From Epithemia pelagica (taxonomy: Eukaryota > Bacillariophyta > Bacillariophyceae > Surirellales > Surirellaceae): 64,000 nt of DNA. This document shows, piece by piece, positions 21,201 through 30,435 of the stretch (positions within the stretch are counted from its first letter, which is position 1; each line of letters starts with the position of its first letter). The position numbers and the translations under genes are program-made. The DNA lies in contig OX337241.1 of NCBI GenBank assembly GCA_946965045.2, positions 682,001 to 746,000 on the forward strand, read 5' to 3'. Below the pieces are notes generated by a model, which did not search any database, was not told the DNA's origin, and saw nothing but the letters and a program-made list of their open reading frames with translations.

Positions 21201-22519
21201 ACGCGTTGACCGGGGAACAACTGGTCTTTCTTCAAGCCATACTCCCTCTCGCGGACAATCGTTTTCGTTGAGGTATCAGTTGGACGCCGTTTTGCTTTGC
21301 CAAATTGACAGCCAGCACATTTCGGCAATTCACATTTGGATGCAGCCTTGATGAGAGGGGACGAACCAAGGGCTCCAGATTGCATGAGGCGTTGGATAGC
21401 AGCCAAACCATGATGACACAAACGAAAGTGCCATTTCATGAGCTCCTTTTGTGGCGTTGTCAGGTTTGGATTTTGGGTGTGGGTGACACATGCTTGATTC
21501 ACCGACGGAGAAGGTTGAACATTCGCCATAGTGCACGTAGGAAGGTTGTTTTCTGGATGGTATGAGATGCTTGCAACTTTGCCGTCTGCGGTTTCGAACC
21601 GGAGAGTCGAACCACGGATCACGAAACTTTCAAGCACGTTCTCGTCGGACGTGGCTTCTTTGTGTTGCAAGTAGCTTTGCGGAGAAAATAATCGGCAACG
21701 AGCGGTGGAGACATGGTAAGCCGGTGCTTCCATTTCGGTGTAGCTCCCGTCGTCAAGTTGCATTCTCCAGCGGACGATTCCGGTTCCATCTATTGGGAGG
21801 CCTTTAGCCAATCCTTGCAGCACTGAACCAGTTTGAGCAGAGTATTCAACAAAATCGTCTCGAAATGGGGTGATGGTGATCGTTGCACCAGAATCGATCG
21901 TGACCGAAAAAGTTGAGGCGGTGGATTCCGAAAGAAAGTTCCAAGCCAACGGTGCTCCCTCTGTTGACGGCTCGGCGGTGTTTGCCTGTGCTTGATGAGG
22001 GACGGCCGTGTGAAACAGAAGGGAGAAAGACAATTCCTCAAACGGGTCAGGGTCAGAAGGTTTTGGAAACGGAGAAGGGGGAGGATCGTCGTCTGCTGGG
22101 CTTGCGTCGTCAAGGTCACGACGCTTGCGTTTCCGTCGTCTACGCCATCGTGGTGGAAGGTAGAAGGTTCGTCGATGATACTTGAAAGCAAGGGTGATTT
22201 TGCTATTGGGTTGCCCTAACAAGCGTCGATGGTAGACGCGACTTGCAAAGGCAAGCGATGGAAACTTGGTGAGCGGTGCATCAATTCCCAAAACGAAGGA
22301 ATGTGTGCTCATCATCACACCCGAATAGCAACAGAACAGACCAGGCAATACCAGGATCGGCGAGAAGCGAAAGCAGCGACGAGTTTTGCGAGTGATTGAA
22401 CGGCGAGGATTTTGTTGTGGCAAGACAGTGCGCCAAAGAGAGAGGAACAAGCGAATAAAAGCGAAGAGAATGGGCAACGGATTCATCATCACCAAATAAG
22501 AATACATAGCGATGAGCAT
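18218..22519 (-). CDS. Copia C pol polyprotein, interrupted by TGA at 19712-19714
   Basis: One frame from ATG 22519. An N-terminal hydrophobic region (LPILFAFIRLFLSLW) precedes protease (VTIDSGATITITP, DSG instead of DTG). Integrase has LMKWHFRLCHHG then CAGCQFGKAKRR, with catalytic positions near SMDHFVV, YQSDNGIFA and HHQNGIAERA. A Pro/Gln/Glu-rich linker follows. At 19712-19714 a TGA follows KGT, where copia RT normally has Trp (GTW), so a TGG-to-TGA change is likely. The same frame continues at once into RT (STWAFRRKRYPDGS, then YIDD in LVYIDDVIWAG) and RNase H (VDCYVDADFAG, STMEAEYIALS), ending DCLTKGLDKTLF. Apart from that codon it is open. Confidence 0.9.
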
Positions 22520-22531
22520 CCGCCCGATGAG

Positions 22532-23998
22532 TCATTCGTCGTCTTCGTCTAGAATAGTTGCAGCTCCACAATATTTTAGAGATGCAAGCGATGCGGCCGG
22601 TTTCGTACCGCCAGTTTGATTCGCTTTCTTTGCATAATCGTTGTCATGCGTCGCCGTTCCGTGCGATAGTCGCCAGAATCCACAAATGGCACACCAGTGC
22701 CACGGCGTCCCATTCACATTTTTGGTTTCGGGCTCTCCATCACCCGGTGGTTTGGACTTCCAAGGAGCCTTTGGTGCTTTTGACTTGCCTTTGCCATCGT
22801 CGTTGTTGGCTTTCGGGCAATCCTTCTTCAAATGGTCCGTTGACCCACAGATGTAACACTTTCGTCCACCAGTTTGCTTTCCCTTTCCACTGTTGGTTCC
22901 GCCCTTTAAGGCAGCCGAGACACTCTTCTGAACGAGATTGTTAATCTCGGTTTTTGTGAACATCATCGCTTCTGGCGGATTGCCAGAGTCACTCTTTCCA
23001 GACGGTCCCCAACGCTTGGCCGTCAACAACAACGTATACTCCGCATTCGCTTCCTCCACAAGTTGTTGAACCGAGATGTAATCAGGTTCAGCTGCTCGTC
23101 CTTCGATGGTGGCTCTTGAGAGGCCATGGACTTTGGTGACCCATTGGTTGACCGCTGTGCTCCGCGCCATAAACTTCACACGAAATTGCTCTACTGACGA
23201 TGTGCAAAGCTGTTCATTCAGGAGAAATGGAGCATCGCTTGGCACATTCTTTCCAAGCTCCACACAAGTTTGGAGAAACTTGGTGGTGAATACTTTCACA
23301 TCTTCTCAAGCCGTCTGTCGGAGTTTGTGGGCCTCCAATTGTTGTTTCAACGCTTTGATTCGCTGGAAGGAGGCGGTCCGAACCTCGCGAACAACGTAAA
23401 TCCACAAGATTGGTCCAAATTTCATGTCGCGTGGTAGCAATGGACGAATGCTGGTCTTGACAGTTTCATCCAGCATTGACATGATGGCCTTATACGCAAG
23501 GTCCATGTTGTTGGTAGAGTAATCGTCATACAGAGGAGTAGCAGCTCCCATCCCAGTCCTAAAGTGGTTCACCACAAAGGCCGGTGTGAATTCAGAGTCT
23601 TCTTGCAGGATGTCGACAAGTCTGGTGGGATCTTGTGGATCAGGAAGGTAGAATTCACTGTCCATCCCATGAAACTCCATATGGTCAGCGACCATCTCTG
23701 CAAACTGCTCGATCGTGAGATTCTTTTCGTCTCTGGTGAACTTTCGAGCGTCGTTTTCACTGCTATCCACGATAGTGATCTTCTGTTTCAGCGCCTTGTG
23801 CGCTTCCGTCGGGTCTTGCAACTGGTAGCAATACGGGCTCCGCGGAACGGTTCGCGTCGTTGTTGCGAACGTCACATCAGTTGGTCGGCCTCCAGTCCAT
23901 GGATGGATCCCAGTCAATCCGCCAAGGTTGGGCCGAGGAGGTGGTGCCGGAGTACGTGCACGAGGCGTCGGTGGTGTTGCTCCTCCTCCCGATGCCAT
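22532..23998 (-). CDS. Copia C gag, interrupted by TGA at 23306-23308
   Basis: From ATG 23998 the frame starts MASGGGATPPTPRART and runs 230 codons to a TGA. The same frame continues for a further 255 codons to a second TGA at 22532-22534. The downstream part holds the CCHC zinc knuckle CYICGSTDHLKKDC and ends in an acidic run (LDEDDE). The terminal TGA is followed five codons later by the pol ATG in the same frame, so readthrough of that stop would make Gag-Pol. The internal TGA follows RQTA and precedes EDVKVF. It separates the presumed capsid region from the RNA-binding region and would abolish normal Gag unless suppressed. Confidence 0.85.
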
Positions 23999-24099
23999 GG
24001 TGTTCAGCGCCGTGTCCGTTTCGTTTCGTCGATGGTACGCGAAGTCTTCTTCTTCTCCAGCTCTCGTTCGGTAACAAAAGCAAGCTTACAACCCTTTAC

Positions 24100-24113
24100 T
24101 TGGGCTCATAACC
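24100..24113 (-). other. Copia C primer-binding site (tRNA-Met anticodon-arm type)
   Basis: Minus strand GGTTATGAGCCCAA directly inside the 5' LTR, identical to copia B and complementary to the tRNA-Met anticodon arm. Confidence 0.8.
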
Positions 24114-24350
24114 TGTCGCAACAGACGATGTTGCTGTTGCTCAAAGTCGTACGCAGCGGAGAGTTGATGTTCCACTATGGTCAACTTGGTTCGATGATGC
24201 GGCTAACGACGAAAAGGAAGATCAAAACAACAGATTTGGAAATTATGGTGACAGTGGGAATTTGAATCTATCTACTTTCCCATGCCGACACGCGCGCTAC
24301 AAGACTGCCCGTCAACCCCACTGATGGACAGTACGCCCCACTTTGTGACA
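24114..24350 (-). repeat. Copia C 5' LTR
   Basis: 237 bp, identical by eye to 17935-18171, followed by the CAAAT target copy at 24351-24355. Confidence 0.95.
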
Positions 24351-25077
24351 CAAATGCCGTTCGTCATGGTCGCAACTCATCGCCTGTCCATCGTACGACA
24401 GAGGATCGAGAGTTCTACGGGATTAGCAGTAGCAAGCTAGGGAGGCGTGCATTTAGTGTGCATAGATAGACAAGACAGGTAGATTCGCCATTCGCCATGA
24501 ATCTTCTTTCCGTTGCGTCATCGGCAAGAAGAGCGTCTCGACTCTCGACGAGACAAAGGACATGATGAATGATGAGTGTAGACTGTAGACTGATCTCTAC
24601 CTAGATTGGCAGCAGTGCAGGTACAGGTAGGAGTAGGAATAGATAAGGAAGTCGGAACCGCATCTTCTAACAAGCAACGAGATTCTCGACAGAGAGCACG
24701 TGGTCGGAGTGGTACTTCACGTTGGATGGCATGCTTTCCTTCCTTGCAACAGACGAAAACTTTGACTGTCTCCAGTCTCCAACCACAGTCCACAGTGGAC
24801 CACAGCCCCAGCCCTGGTTGCCATCGAGGTTCGAGGTATGGAGACGTCGTGCCGGCTCTGGGGTTGCCGAAAAAGGCGGGATTCCATGTTCCGCCTCAAT
24901 TCTTGAGCGTACGGTGGAATTGGAATACTCGAGCATACAAGAGTCCCTGTAGTAGAGTAAGTGACAGGCGATAGATGAGGAGTGCTATAGAACCGAATCT
25001 ATCAAAGATTCACTTGTCAAAATATTGCGTCTCACATTATTTTCGAGATCCAGATTTTCACATTATCACTTTGCCGA
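24351..25077. other. Displaced upstream region of the DUF3445 gene and upstream of the EEP gene
   Basis: No supported gene. Before copia C inserted, this sequence lay immediately upstream of 17930. It should therefore hold the original distal promoter of the DUF3445 gene and, at its right side, the promoter of the EEP-fold gene. Confidence 0.5.
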
Positions 25078-25176
25078 TGACAAGGGGAAGGGTTATAGGG
25101 ATAAGCCCGACCACTCGACCAACAGCGGCTATTGGTTGAGTGGTCGGGCTTATCCCTATAACCCTTCCCCTTGTCA
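25078..25176. repeat. 45-bp near-perfect inverted repeat (hairpin)
   Basis: Arms 25078-25122 and 25132-25176 match at 44 of 45 positions around a 9-base spacer. The outer 16 bases of the right arm (25161-25176) recur directly at 25180-25195. The hairpin lies about 100 bp before the likely ATG of the EEP gene, so it may be in its promoter or 5' UTR. Confidence 0.95.
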
Positions 25177-25272
25177 AAAACCCTTCCCCTTGTCAGCCGA
25201 GGGTGCATATATCAATGCATATCTTCTTGTTGTCAAGTGGTGAGACTCGTTCTCGGAGACAACGGGAGAGAT

Positions 25273-26733
25273 ATGATGAAGACTACAGTTAGTGCCGCGG
25301 TCGTCCTGGCTTTGGTTATCGGCGTTGTCAATGTTAATGCGTTGAATCTGGTTGATGATGGAGCGCAAATTGGCCGCCATCTAGGCAAGGGCAAGAAAGA
25401 GAAAAGGACCTACCAAACTGAGCAGGTATGCCCAATGCCGGTTGCTAAAGAAGAATGCACTCCATTCAAGGATGTTCCTCCTGACATGAAATCCGTGACG
25501 GAATATAGTAGGAAGAACATGTATGATGATGACGACGGAGGTAAGGGAAAGAAGAAGTTGTACAAAGAAAAGAAGTCTGAGAAGAAACACGGGAAAAAGG
25601 GCAAGAAAGTTTCTGGTAAGGGCAAAAAGGTTCGTTTTGCATCGTTTAATGCTTCGTTGAATCGTTTTAACCAAGGTGACCTCGCAAGAGATCTTTCCAC
25701 ACCGGATAATGAACAGGCAAAGGTGATTGCCTCCATTATTCAGTTGAATCGACCTGATGTCCTTCTTGTCAATGAGTTTGACTACGACGAGGATGGAACC
25801 AGTCTTCGCTATTTCCAAGACAACTATTTGAGTGTTTCTCATCCAGAGTACAAGGCGTCGCCCATTTACTACCCATATCGCTACGCTGCCCCTTCGAACA
25901 CGGGTATCCCATCTGGGTTCGATTACGATAACAACGGAGAAGTTGGCGGTGGGAACGACGCTTATGGTTTTGGTTTCTTCCCTGGTCAGTTTGCGATGGC
26001 GTTGTATTCCATGTACCCTATTCACGAAGACTATATTCGTACTTTCCAAAAGTTCAAGTGGAAGGATATGCCCTGTGCTTTCCTTCCAATTGATCCTGAG
26101 AATAATAAGCCATGGTACACGCCAGGGCCGGAACTCGACTCGTTCCGCCTCTCGTCCAAAAGTCACTGGGACATCCCCATCAAGATCGATGGCAGGGTCG
26201 TTCATGCACTAGCTTCTCATCCCACCCCTCCTGTGTTTGACGGTGACGAGGATCGCAACGGCAAGAGGAACCATGATGAAATTCGATTCTGGGCTGACTA
26301 CATTAGTGATGACTATGATGACAGCTCCTACATTTATGACGACAAGGGTTACTATGGAGGGTTAGATGGCAAATATTTTGTCATTCTTGGAGACCTCAAT
26401 GCGGACCCCTTTGATGGTGACAGTTTCAATAATGCTGCGCGTCAACTCACAGATAACGAACTTGTCAACAACTCCGAGATTCCATCGAGTGTTGGGGCGG
26501 CTGAACAGAGTCAGTTGCAAGGTCAAGCCAACAATGACCATTGTGGGGACCCACAATACGATACGGCCGATTTTAATCCCGCAGGTCCAGGAAACTTGCG
26601 GGTGGATTACGCTTTGCCTTCGGCTACTTTGGACATTGTCGATAGTGGTGTGTACTGGTTACCCCAGTCGGATCCTTTGTTCGATCCGCTTGTTGGAACC
26701 TTCCCCTTCCCTTCGTCGGACTTGTACGTGTAA
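25273..26733 (+). CDS. Secreted endonuclease/exonuclease/phosphatase (EEP) superfamily protein
   Basis: 486 residues from ATG 25273. Upstream codons in the same frame belong to the hairpin region and are unlikely to be translated. A signal peptide (MMKTTVSAAVVLALVIGVVN) leads. Residues about 85-120 are Lys/Gly-rich (KKHGKKGKKVSGKGKK). The EEP fold follows: VRFASFNASLNR near 120, PDVLLVNEFDYDE near 160 (metal-binding E), an ALASHPTPPVFDGDEDRNG block near 320 and FVILGDLNADPFDGDS near 370 (catalytic D and N). The C-terminus has a VDYALPS segment, where EEP proteins place their final D-H region. Family enzymes hydrolyse phosphodiester or phosphomonoester bonds with a divalent metal. This one is exported and could scavenge phosphate, but its substrate is not readable. 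Confidence 0.8.
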   Translation: MMKTTVSAAVVLALVIGVVNVNALNLVDDGAQIGRHLGKGKKEKRTYQTEQVCPMPVAKEECTPFKDVPPDMKSVTEYSRKNMYDDDDGGKGKKKLYKEKKSEKKHGKKGKKVSGKGKKVRFASFNASLNRFNQGDLARDLSTPDNEQAKVIASIIQLNRPDVLLVNEFDYDEDGTSLRYFQDNYLSVSHPEYKASPIYYPYRYAAPSNTGIPSGFDYDNNGEVGGGNDAYGFGFFPGQFAMALYSMYPIHEDYIRTFQKFKWKDMPCAFLPIDPENNKPWYTPGPELDSFRLSSKSHWDIPIKIDGRVVHALASHPTPPVFDGDEDRNGKRNHDEIRFWADYISDDYDDSSYIYDDKGYYGGLDGKYFVILGDLNADPFDGDSFNNAARQLTDNELVNNSEIPSSVGAAEQSQLQGQANNDHCGDPQYDTADFNPAGPGNLRVDYALPSATLDIVDSGVYWLPQSDPLFDPLVGTFPFPSSDLYV

Positions 26734-27039
26734 TCAATAGCGTCACGAGGAACTTCTATCTCTGTAATCCTTAGTTGTGTTGTGAAACAACAATTTCTCT
26801 TTTACCCTAGTGAAGAATATGATTAACTTGTTCTTCCACATTATAGATTCGACCAACTATGTAGCTCTTGGTATGTAGACTATGGTAGATTCGTTTTACA
26901 ACACGCGAGGTATGCTCGAATGTTGCACGTCTAGTTCTTCCCCAATGCCATGCTCTTCTATTCTATGTGAAACATTTCCCTTCTTTGCATCGGGTCCCTT
27001 TGCGAACTAAGGTTTTCCGCAGAATTTAACAACACTGTC
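26734..27039. other. Convergent 3' intergenic region
   Basis: AT-rich, between the 3' ends of the EEP gene (+) and the Ser-rich gene (-). No feature beyond expected UTRs. Confidence 0.5.
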
Positions 27040-30000
27040 TCAGCCAGCTGGCACAGAAGGCACTGGTGAGATTATGTTTACATGTGACGGGCTTTCCGAA
27101 TAATCGTCGTAGCTTGTGCAACTGCATTCATCCAGTTCCGACAGCAGATTCTCGTTATCGGTCATGTATTCATAGTCGGTACAGGAACTTTCATCCTCTG
27201 ATATATCCGTGCAATCTAGCAGAATCACACTGCCACTCGACGTTTCTGGATCTTCACGATTTCCCCGTTTGCTCTTCTTTTTCCGTTTCGCTTTCTTTTC
27301 CTTCTTTGATTTCTTCTCTTTCTTCGGACTGTTACTTTCTTTGATGCTGTTTTTTCGGCTCTTTTTTGTTTTCTTCTTGGAGGAATCGCCTCCCTTCTTC
27401 TTTCGAGCGGGCGATGGTGTTCGAGTATCATCGTCGATGGAGCTTCCTGGCGTACCACTGCAACTGAGAACATCGTCCACAAGCATGTCACCAGAATCCT
27501 TGGACGGAAGAGGCGAACATACCGTGGCCGGTGGTTGTGTCCGCAACAAGTTGCCGTTCCCACTGTAGGTAGAGACGACTCGTACAGGTGGTGTCAACTC
27601 GTACTTTTGCATTCCCGAACTATACCTCCCTCGGTGATCATCAGAGGATTTGGAACGAGGATGGTTATGGTCAATCTCATTCTCTGGCGATGAAAGACTG
27701 GTCATCATGTTTAGTGTATTCCTTCGGTGGTACCGTTTCCTCACCACTGGAGCTTCTTGTTGTTGTTCTTGTGGTTGTTGGGGTTCGGATTGAGGTGAAG
27801 ATTCTTGGTCGCTACTTGCAACGGTGGGAGTTGTTCCCTGCGAAGGCGACTTGGAGGGAGTGCTATGGATATCACTACTACTGACAGTATCGGTGTTGCT
27901 GGATTTGGGCGAAGCAGTCACGATAGGGTCTAGTTCCATGGCAGTATCAATCATGGGTTGACTGGATTCCGCTTCTTCACTGAAAAAGTCGCGCACACTC
28001 TTGACGCGGCGAATCATGGTGACTCGATTGTGACCTCGTGACGGGGGAGCAGCCGTCGAAGTAGCAGCAGTCACGGTTGTGGTGGGCGTATGATCGGAGT
28101 GGTGCTTTTTACCACCCATGGAACCCGTTGTCTTGAGTCGAGATGCCGAAGTAGAACAAGAGGACTGAGACGAGGACAAGGAGGGTCGAAGGGCAGTGGA
28201 CCCACCACCACCGGAAATGGAATGAGATTGTGAAGAAAGTGTACTGGTCGCAGTGCTCACGGTTTCACCCGCCGTGGAATTGTAGGAAGAGGAGGCAACC
28301 AACATAAAGTTCTTCAAGCCGCTCGATGACTGAGACAAGGAAGAAGAGTCTTCCAAGGAAGAGCTATTGTTTCCGGCCTTGTGAAAGCTGCTGTTGCTGC
28401 TAAAGCTACTCACACTTTTGTTGTGGGTCTGGCTGCTGTTCACTGCATCAGACGCAAAGGAATTGTGTGATGAGGAAGCATTGGACAAGAACTGTCGATA
28501 GGATGATATGGAAGCAGACAGCGAATCATCCAAGGACATTCCTTTGCTGTTGGTTGTATTGTGATTGGAACTTTCCAAGGGAAGCAAAATGTCTTCCGTC
28601 TCGGTGCAATCTTCATCGTCATCCATGACTCCAACGGCGCTGTTGTTCGTATGGGAGATCAGGTATTTGTTGGGCTTGTGCAGTTTACTACTAGTTCCAT
28701 GATCGGAGCCGCTCTTGGATTTCGTGGTCAAGAGGGATTCCATGAGTTTGCCCTTGTTGCTAATGCTGGTGTTGTTCCGCCATAGGAGGCTCCCACTGCC
28801 AGCACCCAAACAACTGCTGCCGCTGGTGCTGCCATTGCTACCCACACTTGAACCAGAGCTCTTGCGACTGGGACTGCTTCGGCTGCTGCTTCCGGTACTG
28901 CCCACGCTGTAATCATCATGGTTCTTTTCACTCCGTTTCGTCTTGCTTCGACCCAGACTTCCGAGGCTTCCAATACTTCCAAAGCTGCTATTGCCAAGGC
29001 TTCCAAAGCTACTTCCAAAACTACGATTTCCAGAGCTTTCTCCCATGTTGCCGGCAGGGTCTAAGCTTCCTGAGGGAACTCGGCCTTCCATGGAATGTCT
29101 ACGACTTTTCTTTCCTTTCGGTCGTTTGGATGGCGAAGAAGGAGCTTCGTTGGCCGAAAGAATCGAACTAACACCGGAAAGACCGGCTTTGCTGTGTCCA
29201 TTGGAAGTACCATGAGACAGAGAGCTTCGCCGGCCATGGCGGCTTCCTCCCTTGCTTGTTTTGCGGGCTGCAAATTTGCTGTTGGAATTGAAAATATGGT
29301 CCAACATGGAGGAGGAGGACGACGAGGCGCTATGTGACGACGCAAAGGAATCCTTGCTTCTTTGTTGTGTGGGATAGGGGCTTGGAGGCGGAGCTCCAGG
29401 GGACCGTTCCGCACTCGAGGGACGTTGTGGGCGTTGCGGTCTGACATCGCGGTCACTGTTTGGATCATGTTGCATGTTCGGGTTGCTTCCCAGAGAGGAC
29501 CTTCGACCCATCATGACAAGGTGATTTTTACCGGGCATTGTGCAGTCACGCTGTTTGGAAGGTGATGCGTTGTTCGATCGGTTATTCTTATCATACGAAG
29601 AAGAGCCCAATAGGGACATGGCAGACTGAGATTTTCGCAAGAGAGAATTGGGATTACCCGTTTGTCGGTGGTTGTAAGGGGTGGTTTGTAATCCACTGAA
29701 CAAGGATGATGATTCTCGAAGTTCCCGTTGCATGTTGACAGTTTTGACCGGTGATTTGATGGCACTGGTGGCCGATAGTATTCCAGCCTTCATTTGCAAC
29801 GAGAGGGACCGAGGTTCGGATCGTTTCGAATTGGACTTGCGCGCTTTGCGGGGAGAAGGAACGGGAGAGGCGGAATGACGGTTGAGTTGTGTGGGCCGGA
29901 GTTTGCGAGGCGACGGCGTCTTGGTGTTGCTTCGAGCTCGGAGGCTCATGGACCCATTTCGGCTGTTACTACTGGAGCGACTGTGAATGGTTTCTGTATC

Positions 30001-30435
30001 CTCCTCATCATTGTGAATGGGGACACTGCCCAACGTGGAGTGGCGACGCCGTTGCTTTTTGCCCATTTTAATTGCGGCTGTTTCAGTGGCAGATGTGACT
30101 CCGGCTGGTACCAGCACTTCGACTCCCGACTTTTTCGTTTTCGAGGAAACCAGTTTGGTGGGAGAACCTTTGGTCGGTGATTGTGCTCGAGGTTTTCCTC
30201 GGTTATTCGTACTACTCTCCTTTCGTGGACTCTCGACACTACTCTTGTCGGATTTACGCTGATTGTAATAGAGGCTAGCGCGTTCCAATAAATCTCGGCC
30301 CGAATCGAGGGATGCCCTTCGTCGAGCCTTGGACTTTCGCTTGGGAGCCCGCATCGTTGGTGACACGGCTCTCTCCATACCGGTGCCGGACGGTGCAAGC
30401 ACAGCTACCGTATTACCCTCCATTGTGGATGCCAT
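27040..30435 (-). CDS. Large Ser-rich, disordered hypothetical protein
   Basis: About 1131 residues from ATG 30435. The open frame extends further upstream to 30573 but only from a GTG, with a stop before it, so 30435 is the first ATG unless an upstream exon exists. Composition is dominated by Ser, Lys, Arg, Asn and Gly. There are many RRxS-type basophilic-kinase-like sites (RRHSTLG, RRASLDS, GRRSSLGS), a KSVRDFFSEE segment, a strongly basic KKEKKSKKEKKAKRK tract, and an acidic, Cys-containing tail (CTDYEYMTDNENLL). No folded domain is recognised. The basic tracts resemble nuclear localisation signals. Its role is unknown; a phosphorylated scaffold is one possibility. Confidence 0.65.
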   Translation of the reverse strand: MASTMEGNTVAVLAPSGTGMERAVSPTMRAPKRKSKARRRASLDSGRDLLERASLYYNQRKSDKSSVESPRKESSTNNRGKPRAQSPTKGSPTKLVSSKTKKSGVEVLVPAGVTSATETAAIKMGKKQRRRHSTLGSVPIHNDEEDTETIHSRSSSNSRNGSMSLRARSNTKTPSPRKLRPTQLNRHSASPVPSPRKARKSNSKRSEPRSLSLQMKAGILSATSAIKSPVKTVNMQRELRESSSLFSGLQTTPYNHRQTGNPNSLLRKSQSAMSLLGSSSYDKNNRSNNASPSKQRDCTMPGKNHLVMMGRRSSLGSNPNMQHDPNSDRDVRPQRPQRPSSAERSPGAPPPSPYPTQQRSKDSFASSHSASSSSSSMLDHIFNSNSKFAARKTSKGGSRHGRRSSLSHGTSNGHSKAGLSGVSSILSANEAPSSPSKRPKGKKSRRHSMEGRVPSGSLDPAGNMGESSGNRSFGSSFGSLGNSSFGSIGSLGSLGRSKTKRSEKNHDDYSVGSTGSSSRSSPSRKSSGSSVGSNGSTSGSSCLGAGSGSLLWRNNTSISNKGKLMESLLTTKSKSGSDHGTSSKLHKPNKYLISHTNNSAVGVMDDDEDCTETEDILLPLESSNHNTTNSKGMSLDDSLSASISSYRQFLSNASSSHNSFASDAVNSSQTHNKSVSSFSSNSSFHKAGNNSSSLEDSSSLSQSSSGLKNFMLVASSSYNSTAGETVSTATSTLSSQSHSISGGGGSTALRPSLSSSQSSCSTSASRLKTTGSMGGKKHHSDHTPTTTVTAATSTAAPPSRGHNRVTMIRRVKSVRDFFSEEAESSQPMIDTAMELDPIVTASPKSSNTDTVSSSDIHSTPSKSPSQGTTPTVASSDQESSPQSEPQQPQEQQQEAPVVRKRYHRRNTLNMMTSLSSPENEIDHNHPRSKSSDDHRGRYSSGMQKYELTPPVRVVSTYSGNGNLLRTQPPATVCSPLPSKDSGDMLVDDVLSCSGTPGSSIDDDTRTPSPARKKKGGDSSKKKTKKSRKNSIKESNSPKKEKKSKKEKKAKRKKKSKRGNREDPETSSGSVILLDCTDISEDESSCTDYEYMTDNENLLSELDECSCTSYDDYSESPSHVNIISPVPSVPAG

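Larger units (their letters stand above)
17935..24350 (-). mobile_element. Ty1/copia retrotransposon C, complete but with in-frame TGA codons
   Basis: A 6.4 kb element on the minus strand with 237-bp LTRs (17935-18171 and 24114-24350) that read as identical. The termini are TGTCGCA and TTGTGACA, and the TSD is CAAAT. It has the same primer-binding site and polypurine tract as copia B, so the two belong to one lineage despite unrelated LTR sequence. Gag and pol are in the same frame, separated by one TGA; one further TGA lies inside each. It inserted about 120 bp upstream of the DUF3445 gene ATG (17813), in its likely promoter. Confidence 0.95.
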
